A stretch of DNA of 64,000 nucleotides from Aurifilum marmelostoma (Eukaryota; Ascomycota; Sordariomycetes; Diaporthales; Cryphonectriaceae). The first letter of the stretch is position 1. Every line of letters begins with the position of its first letter. Shown here piece after piece: positions 57,553 through 64,000 of this stretch. The position numbers and the translations under genes were made by a program. The DNA lies in assembly GCA_027559495.1 (NCBI GenBank), contig JAMXSV010000005.1, positions 434,001 to 498,000 of the forward strand. Reading direction: 5' to 3'. The notes under the pieces were generated by a model. The model was given only the letters and a program-made list of their open reading frames with translations, made no database searches and had not been told where the DNA came from.

Positions 57553-59022
57553 TCAGAAGAAGCGGCCAGGCTTGCTAATCCACTGGTCTACATAGTCAAA
57601 GGTGGTCTTGACAGTGTCACCAAACTCGCCCGGGTAGGACTCGCAGGCGGTGCAGGTCTCGAGCGTGTGCTGGGCACCCTCGATAAAGGCAATGTCGGTA
57701 TCGTTGCTCACGGCCGCGAGGTGCGTCTTCTCGATGTTCATCATCTCGTAGTGGCCCGTGTTGCCGAGGGTGAGCAGCGGCACGCGCACGCCCCGGATGG
57801 CGCTGATGGGGGTCATCTGGGACGAGTTCCAGACGATGCCGGTGACGCCGTCGGGCTGGTAGCCGTAGTCCTCGGTGGTGGTCGTGGCGATGGTGGACAG
57901 GAAGCGCTTGATGGTGGTCTTGAGGCCGCCCTCGAGGTACTGGCTGGTGATGTCGGGGACGGTGGCCGCGACGCGGACAGAGGGCACGACCTGGACGGTG
58001 TAGTTGCCGCCCTTGTGCACCAGCTTCCATGGGTAGGTCGTGTGGTGCAGGTAGGCAAGGTCCTGGGATCATATTAGCTTTTTTGGAACGAGTGGGGGGA
58101 AAAGAGAGGAAAGAAAATCAGCTGGGGGTGATTAAGTGGTTACCTGGCTGAAGAACTTGTTGTTGTTGCCTGTGTAGAGAGCATCAGGCACGTAAAAGGG
58201 CTCATCATCTGCAAACAGACCAGTGCCGTTGTTGATGGCAGCCAGGCGGGACTGAGCAAATGCAATGAGCTTGGAGTTGATGGCGTGGACGCCGGCGCTG
58301 AAGATGGTCTCGAAGTCGGGACTATAATTGGACGACCCGGTGCTGTTCCAGCCGTTGTTGACGTTGAACAGGTTGAGTGTCTCGTTGACGGGCGCCATGC
58401 CGGACTGCAGGCTCTCGAGGGCCGGGTTCAACGACATGATCGTCATGGGGCCGATCCCAAAATTGGCGTCGTCCAGGATCAGACCGTCGGCGGCGGGGAG
58501 GCCAGCCATGGCGTCGGAGCAGGGGTAGATCTTTTCGGGCCCGTTGCAGGCGGTCACGCCGTTCTCTGCCACGTTCTGGTACTGGGACAGGAGGGCGCCG
58601 CCGCCGCTGTGGCCAAAGATGATGACGTTGTTGATGTCGGTCTGGTTGCGCAGGTACTGGATGGCGTAGCCTGCATCGGTCATCATGTCCTCGAAGTTGA
58701 GGTCTGACATGTACCCAGACTTGCTGGCGGCATTGTTGGCGCACAAGGCCGTGTATCCTCGCTTGGGCAGCTCGGTGCAAGGGTAGAAGGACCAGTAGTC
58801 CTGCTCGGCGTGCATCACCATGATGGCCGTGGCCGCCTTGTCGGGATCACCACCGGGCGCAGGGCGGTGCAGGGCCCCGACGACACCGCTCCCCGAGACG
58901 AGGTCGACGGCGGTAGGCTCAGGCAGGGCTGCTGCGAAGCTGGTTGACGAGGCACCGAGCACGCATTGTGCACCGCCCAGGGTTGTTACCAACAAGGCAA
59001 GAAAAGCGGTTGAACGAGCCAT
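57553..59022 (-). CDS. Secreted alpha/beta hydrolase
   Basis: Predicted extracellular esterase- or lipase-like enzyme of 462 residues. Exons 59022-58144 and 58062-57553, with an 81-bp intron. A signal peptide covers about residues 1-23. The fold is supported by AIMVMHAEQDYWSFYP after strand 3, YAIQYLRNQTDINNVIIFGHSGGGALLSQYQ with nucleophile Ser139, and near the C terminus VPLLTLGNTGHYEMMNIE and AFIEGAQHTLETC, where the Asp and the His in GAQH should lie. Several N-glycosylation sites (NQT, NET, NST, NYT, NSS, NDT) agree with secretion. GHSGGG is found in several lipase and esterase families and none matches clearly, so the substrate is left open. Cysteines cluster near residues 77-90 and 160-175. 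Confidence 0.8.
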
Positions 59023-60670
59023 AATGTTCTGGAGAGGTGTTACCTACTGTAGTGTCCTGTGCCGGTGGTGCTGTGGCCAATGTCCTCTCCATTCTCGACC
59101 GTTGATTATCACAAGGAAGACGACCCCAAGCCTCATATATCTTTATCTCCAAAACTTCAACCACTACGACTTACACAATAATGCCATGAGTAGGAAACGG
59201 CTACCGGCTCCCCACCTTGTTCGGATCCCTGCGCCGGTGTCGCGCCATGCTCTCCTGATATGCAGAGAAATTTTCCACATGAACGGCCCTCAAAATGTGG
59301 CGATCTGAGCATGAGTGGGTGCATCTCCATTCTCCATGACACTCGCCTTGAATCTGCAATTTCGGGAGACAAGAACCACAACCGCAGAGCGGGGGCGCCT
59401 GCGCCGTGCAGACCGAAGGCGGGACTATCCGCTTAAACGGCCTTGTTCTCAATGACGTTGACCTGTTGCATTCATGAATCGTTGCCACGATGCCATCATA
59501 GCTACGGAGCGTGAAGGAGGAGGCTAGGCGGAGCATAGAAATGTTGGCCGAAATCCGTGACCAAGATCCTTTGGGCGGGTACTTAATTGTATACTTGCCA
59601 GCATGGTCCTCTTTTCCCCCCTCCACTGATGGTCAACTCGCGCGTGTGTGTCTCGTGATTTGAGATCCACTCTGGCTGCTGCTGCTGGTGCATATTTTCG
59701 TCCAGCTAACCTGCCTATTTCAGCTACTTATGTGAGAGCAGCGTCTACAGTTAGGCCGTTATTCGGCTCTTCTCCTGAGACCTTGTCCACTGCCGCAGCG
59801 GTAACGCGGCTGAATTTTCCGAGTGGGCCCCAAGGGCGATGCACATTCGGTATTTGCAGATTTCATTCGATGTATCATATTTCTTGTATAGACCCAGTTC
59901 GATGCGAGCCTTGCGAGGTGGAGTAATGTACTAGGTCGATCCTGCGTCGTCATGTTATAATCGTCAGTTCCCTCTTAATTTGATATTTTGATGGTTGCTT
60001 ACTTCAGAAATCGGGCCTCTTGTCAGGCTTAACAAGATTTTCTCTCTTTGTTGTAGCTCTGTACTTTCTGAACCTTCCACCATTATTATTTTCTGCGCAA
60101 GCAAGTTTTATTCAACAACGCTCTCTGTCTGGTGCTGTGATAGCAAACGCTCTATGCAACTCTATGTAATATGGCTAGAGAGCCGAATTCTTTCTTTCAG
60201 CAGTGTTATGCAAACAGAAAAGTAGACATTATGATCACTGGATGTGCATTCCGGTGTAGGATGAAGGCAAGAAAAACAAGGTAGTCCCACATCCCATGAC
60301 TAAATATACAGCAACCTGGGGCCCACTTGCCCCTCTGTCCCCAGGTTTACCATTCAAAGGCCTTCAATAGTGATAGGATATTCAGAGCCAGTAAGAAGAA
60401 CCTTCATTGAAGGGGGAATAGAACATGAAAGGAAGAAGTGCCTCTTGGAGCTACTCAGGAAACCCCATGGCAGATGCCAACCAGGCAAGCCCAGCTTATC
60501 TTGCGGCGGTTGACCAGCATGCGGCATCTAAGTCCTCACCCCACTCTCTGCCGCTGCCGCTGCTTAACTACAGCTTATGAACCCCTCACGTCCTTCACAT
60601 CACTTTAGAAGTCAATGTGTCTCGTTCTTTTCCAATGCATTCTCTTTGCCCGACTGCCAAATGTATTAAC
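59023..60670. other. Divergent intergenic region
   Basis: Upstream of the secreted hydrolase (-) and of the PLP enzyme (+). A 92-codon open frame at 59648-59926 starts from GTG and has no recognisable features. No gene is supported. Confidence 0.5.
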
Positions 60671-61910
60671 ATGATGAACTCATCTATCTACATCAACTTG
60701 CCAGCCACGACCGTCAAAGGTCAGAGTAACGAGACGGCGTCCCAGGTCCTGGCTCTCCACCGAAAACTGCCACAGTACAACGAGACGCCACTTCATTCGC
60801 TCCCAGAAATAGCTCAAGAACTTGGACTAGGACACGTCTTTGTCAAGGATGAGTCGGGCCGCTTCGGTCTACCGTCCTTCAAGATACTGGGTGCCTCCTG
60901 GGCTGTCTTCAGGGCCCTCGCCGACAAGCTAGGCATAGACGACACTGCGAACCTTTTGGAGGAAACCCAAGGGCCCTCACAGCTGTGGGGAAATCTGGGA
61001 GCAAAGGCAAACTCCCGTGGACTCAGCCTCGTCACTTGTTCAGAAGGAAACTGGGGCCGAGCTGTGGCTCGCATGGCCCGGTATCTGGACATGCCTGCCA
61101 GGATCCTCGTCCCAGCTTTCATGCCTGAGACGACCAGGGCGCGCATACGGTCTGAGGGCGTTGAGGTCATCGAGGTCGACGGTAATTATGATGACAGCGT
61201 CGCTGCTGCTAGACAGGAAGCAATTGTGGACGACAGGGCCATACTCGTCATGGATATGGGCTGGGAGGGCTATGAGCGAATACCCGAGGTGAGTTTTTCA
61301 ATGTTTGCCTTCAAAAAAGAAAAGAAATGCCATAAGATCTAGCATGCTGACTTCTATTCAGTGGGTGGTCGAGGGTTACAGCACCATGCTGCATGAAACC
61401 GACACTCAGATCCTAACCATGGCAGCGGGTGTCACGGTGACACACGCCTTCATCCCAGTTGGGGTGGGATCTATCGCCCACGCAGTCACCCACCATTACA
61501 AGAGCGCAGAGCGGGACCAAAGCACCAGGGCTTCGGTCATCACCGTGGAGCCCACCACAGCTGCGTGCCTCAAGGCATCACTCGAGGCTGGCCAGATCAC
61601 TACCGTGCACACTGGCGACTCCATCATGTGCGGCATGAACTGTGGGACGGTCTCGTCTACAGCCTGGCCGGTACTTCAGTCCGCAGTAGATGCTGATATC
61701 GCCGTCACGGACCACCAGGCCCACGCGGCTGTCTGCGAGCTCGAGAGCCTGGGCCTGCAGCCAGGTCCGTGCGGTGCTGCCACGCTGGCCGCGCTGAGGA
61801 CCGCCTGTCGAGATGCGAGAGCCGAACTGAAGCTCAGCTCAGGTTCCGTCGTGGTGCTGTTCTGCACAGAGGGGAAGAGGGAATATGAGATTCCTCTGAC
61901 AGAAGGATGA
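60671..61910 (+). CDS. Diaminopropionate ammonia-lyase-like PLP enzyme
   Basis: Fold-type II pyridoxal-phosphate enzyme of 388 residues, probably an alpha,beta-eliminating ammonia-lyase acting on 2,3-diaminopropionate or a related amino acid. Exons 60671-61288 and 61362-61910, with a 73-bp intron. The PLP lysine is Lys71 in RFGLPSFKILGASWA, a motif typical of this family. TCSEGNWGRAVARMAR binds the phosphate side, ILVPAFMPETTRARI and VDGNYDDSVAAA follow, and the cofactor-binding loop is PVGVGSIAHA. The ending LGLQPGPCGAATLAALR also fits. The start at 60671 (Met-Met-Asn) gives the family-like N terminus; an in-frame ATG at 60635 would add 12 residues. A threonine dehydratase or other tryptophan synthase beta-like enzyme is the alternative. 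No targeting signal is seen. Confidence 0.85.
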
Positions 61911-62572
61911 CGGGGACACAGCACAATTAGGCTGCAAAGATGACAGGTTATGTAATGACGCCGACAAGGAAATTCAAGGGAGGGCATACTAATAGGCATC
62001 TCCATCATCCCCGTCTTCCTGTACAAGACTTGAGATAATGATATAAATGTGCAATACTGTACCGCACTGCTGACACACGCAGCGTCAGCAAAAGGCAGCT
62101 GTCCAGGCCGACAAGTCACACACAGCCCCCAATGGCCCCATGCTTACCACTCAGCTCCAGGTACAATAGATGGAAATCTTGATCACGGACCAATGAGTGT
62201 GTACAGGCAGCTCTTTCAGCTGTTATTGGTATCACAGGCTGGCTGACAGCTCCGTCCACCCGAGTCCAGACGATCTCTAAACACGCCACACAGCGAGATT
62301 GCCTCTTGTGTGGCCCGTCGATATGTCGATATGTAACCCCCGTGCCTTGCCCAGGAATATGTGTAGGCTGCTACTGAGAAAGTACCGCGTAGTTCTTTTC
62401 CGGCGCATTCTCCACATGGCGTTTTTCCCGTGATATGAGACTTTCTCTTCACATATAGAGGCACTTATTTAAGCTCTCTATACGCCCGCTGTCTCAAATC
62501 GCTGGACAGAGGGCCAAACATGGGATCGTTCCTCTTGTTTTACATCCTCCGTGAACTTTACCAACGGTGATA
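61911..62572. other. Intergenic region
   Basis: 3' flank of the PLP enzyme and promoter of the membrane protein gene. No coding signal was seen. Confidence 0.5.
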
Positions 62573-63998
62573 ATGAAGCATTGGCTGCTTTTGATACTCC
62601 TAGCTTCGCACCCTATTCTTGCTACGAATGTTCTCTTTGCCTCTGTCGATCCACCTCGAGCTACCAAAACGCGGAAGCCTTTACCTGATGTCCAAGGCCC
62701 TGGAGTCTTGCAGAATGACGCATTCCCATCGACTGTTAGCCGCATTCTGCCTCGGGGCGATACCGAACATGTCGTCCTCGCCAATTGCATCGGCCCAGAC
62801 GGTGTCCTCTCCTCAGAGATGGCTTACTTCACAGGGTCACCAGACAGTTCACCTGACGACACTGCCACCGTCAATACTCCTTATAACACTACGCGTCAGT
62901 GGGCGAACACCACGACATCGACACTGTTCTCTGACACGAACGTCACTTTCACCGCCGTGCTCAGACCCGAGGTTGCACAGGGAGACTGGGCCGGTACAGG
63001 AGATAATGGCTACGGAACGTTTGTGTGCTGGGAGGAAACCATGACCGATCTCTACCGAAACGTCGACGAGGGCACCACCTGCTCCAGAATATATGATTGT
63101 GATCATGAGGCTACACCAAGTGAGTCTTTCCGCATGTGCATTCCTCCCTATTCCAGTTCGTCATTGTGGCTCGGCCTGGGTTGGCCCGTCGAGTGAACGG
63201 TGCTCTCAGCTTGGACGATGAGGCTCCCACATAAGCCGGAGCCGCATCTTCACTCGCCAACCTCCTCATTCCCAAGCCACGCCTCCTGAGCATTGAACAA
63301 TCCCTTCGCAAGGCCTTCAAGCCTCTGCTGGCCCCCGTCTTACTCTGCTGCTGCTGCTGCTGCTGACCAACCATGCACCATAATCAGCGGTCACACCGAC
63401 TCCATTATCTGAGACGTCCTCCAGCACAACGGCAAAGCCCAGCTCTGCCTCAGGCCACATGTCACTAGGCACCAAGATCGGCGTGGCCGTCGCTTGTGTT
63501 GCCTTTGTGGTCCTCGTCATAACGATATCATCGCTCGCCTTCATCCGCCATCTCGCCATCAAAAAGGGCAGGACTGGCGGGGTCTTCAATCTGTTTGTGC
63601 CGAAACCCGTGCTCGACACTCTGCCAGCACGGATAGGAGGCTACTGGGGCCCGCCTATGGAAACCTTGAACGACCCTGCCAGGATCCGGGGCATCGAGTA
63701 TCTCGGACCTCAGCCCGGACAGACGTATGAGGCGCCTGGTTGCCACGGGTACGAGGTCACTGGCGACGAGCGATACCCGCCTCGGGAGATCGACGGGGTA
63801 ATGTTGCCTTGCGAGCTCCTTGCCCGTGTGCAGAGACGAGAGTCTAGTTTACAGACAGAAAGCGTTGCCGTAGGGACTCCGACGGAAGAGCCTAGGCGGG
63901 GGAGAACGCTTTGGAGGTGTGGTGATGCTCCTCAGACGGTAGCCGAGCCGCAACAATCTAGACGGGAATCAGCTGTCTGGGGCGGCGGGTGGATCTAA
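62573..63998 (+). CDS. Type I single-pass membrane protein with Ser/Thr stalk, function unknown
   Basis: Two exons, 62573-63119 and 63388-63998, give 385 residues. The 268-bp intron is the longest in the window and ends CTGAC..CATAATCAG. The frame and phase fit only this acceptor among those checked. A signal peptide (about 1-18) is followed by a lumenal or extracellular domain with NCIGPDGVLSSEMAYF, FVCWEETMTDLY and CSRIYDCDHEA, giving four or more Cys for disulfides, and several N-glycosylation sites (NTT, NVT). A Ser/Thr/Pro stalk leads to one helix (about 212-236, VAVACVAFVVLVITISSLAFI) and a basic stop-transfer RHLAIKKGR. The cytoplasmic tail of about 140 residues is hydrophilic. The layout resembles fungal wall-stress sensors such as Mid2 or Wsc proteins, but no such domain is recognised. 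The stop lies two bases from the window edge. Confidence 0.7.
63345..63365. repeat. (CTG)7 tract inside an intron
   Basis: Seven CTG triplets in the intron of the membrane-protein gene, directly followed by CTGAC-like branch-point sequence. Confidence 0.85.
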
Positions 63999-64000
63999 GG

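Noticed and set aside
59648..59926. 92-codon open frame
   Set aside because: Starts at GTG, has no recognisable motif and lies in a long spacer; not convincing as a gene.
14962..61910. Secondary-metabolite gene cluster (oxygenase, reductases, PLP enzyme, permeases, regulator)
   Set aside because: No polyketide synthase, peptide synthetase or terpene synthase is present, and the candidate enzymes are scattered among housekeeping genes.

Overview
The window is nuclear DNA of a filamentous ascomycete (Pezizomycotina, most likely a Sordariomycete). The evidence is GC-rich genes with short spliceosomal introns (58-268 bp, GT..AG), CT-rich leaders, long intergenic spaces, two PTH11-type receptors, a Zn2Cys6 regulator, a GAF hybrid histidine kinase and 2EXR and DUF3292 proteins. 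No transposon, rRNA, CRISPR array or secondary-metabolite core enzyme was seen. One intron-containing tRNA-Ala(CGC) lies at 56867-56966.

Layout. 0-6 kb: housekeeping genes, namely exosome subunit SKI6/RRP41 (+), an ER protein disulfide isomerase ending KDEL (-) and, divergent from it, the ESCRT factor VTA1 (+). 6-14 kb: a secreted thaumatin-like protein (+), a PTH11-type receptor with a polyglutamine tail (-) and an octanoyltransferase-like protein that has lost its catalytic motifs (-). 15-21 kb: a TauD-type dioxygenase, an aldo/keto reductase and a small serine hydrolase (all +), then a Nudix hydrolase (-). 21-30 kb: a Zn2Cys6 factor (+) meeting a glycosylasparaginase (-) tail to tail, then a 1367-residue hybrid histidine kinase (-). 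32-41 kb: a 2EXR protein (+), an O-fucosyltransferase-like glycosyltransferase (+), a second PTH11-type receptor (-), a small conserved protein (+) and a zinc alcohol dehydrogenase (-). 43-49 kb: a DUF3292 membrane protein (+) and a TAP/S33-type peptidase (+). 50-64 kb: a MUP1-like amino-acid permease (+), an NCS1 permease (-), the tRNA, a secreted alpha/beta hydrolase (-), a PLP-dependent ammonia-lyase-like enzyme (+) and a type I membrane protein (+).

The genes look like ordinary euchromatin rather than one pathway. Many act at the cell surface or outside it: two receptors, two permeases, two secreted proteins, a stalked membrane protein and a Golgi-type transferase. The histidine kinase and Zn2Cys6 factor could belong to sensing circuits, but nothing in the sequence links them to particular neighbours.

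The most useful observations are: (1) three otherwise intact genes (TauD dioxygenase, alcohol dehydrogenase, MUP1-like permease) each carry exactly one extra base in a G or C run, so as given they are frameshifted; (2) the LipB-fold protein lacks the RGG/His, Lys and Cys features of the active site and looks like a pseudoenzyme; (3) the kinase receiver has Arg in place of the near-invariant Lys; (4) the tRNA-Ala has a 28-nt intron; (5) (CTG)n/(CAG)n tracts are read as Gln, Ser and Ala in different genes. All exon borders were worked out by eye from reading-frame continuity and splice motifs.
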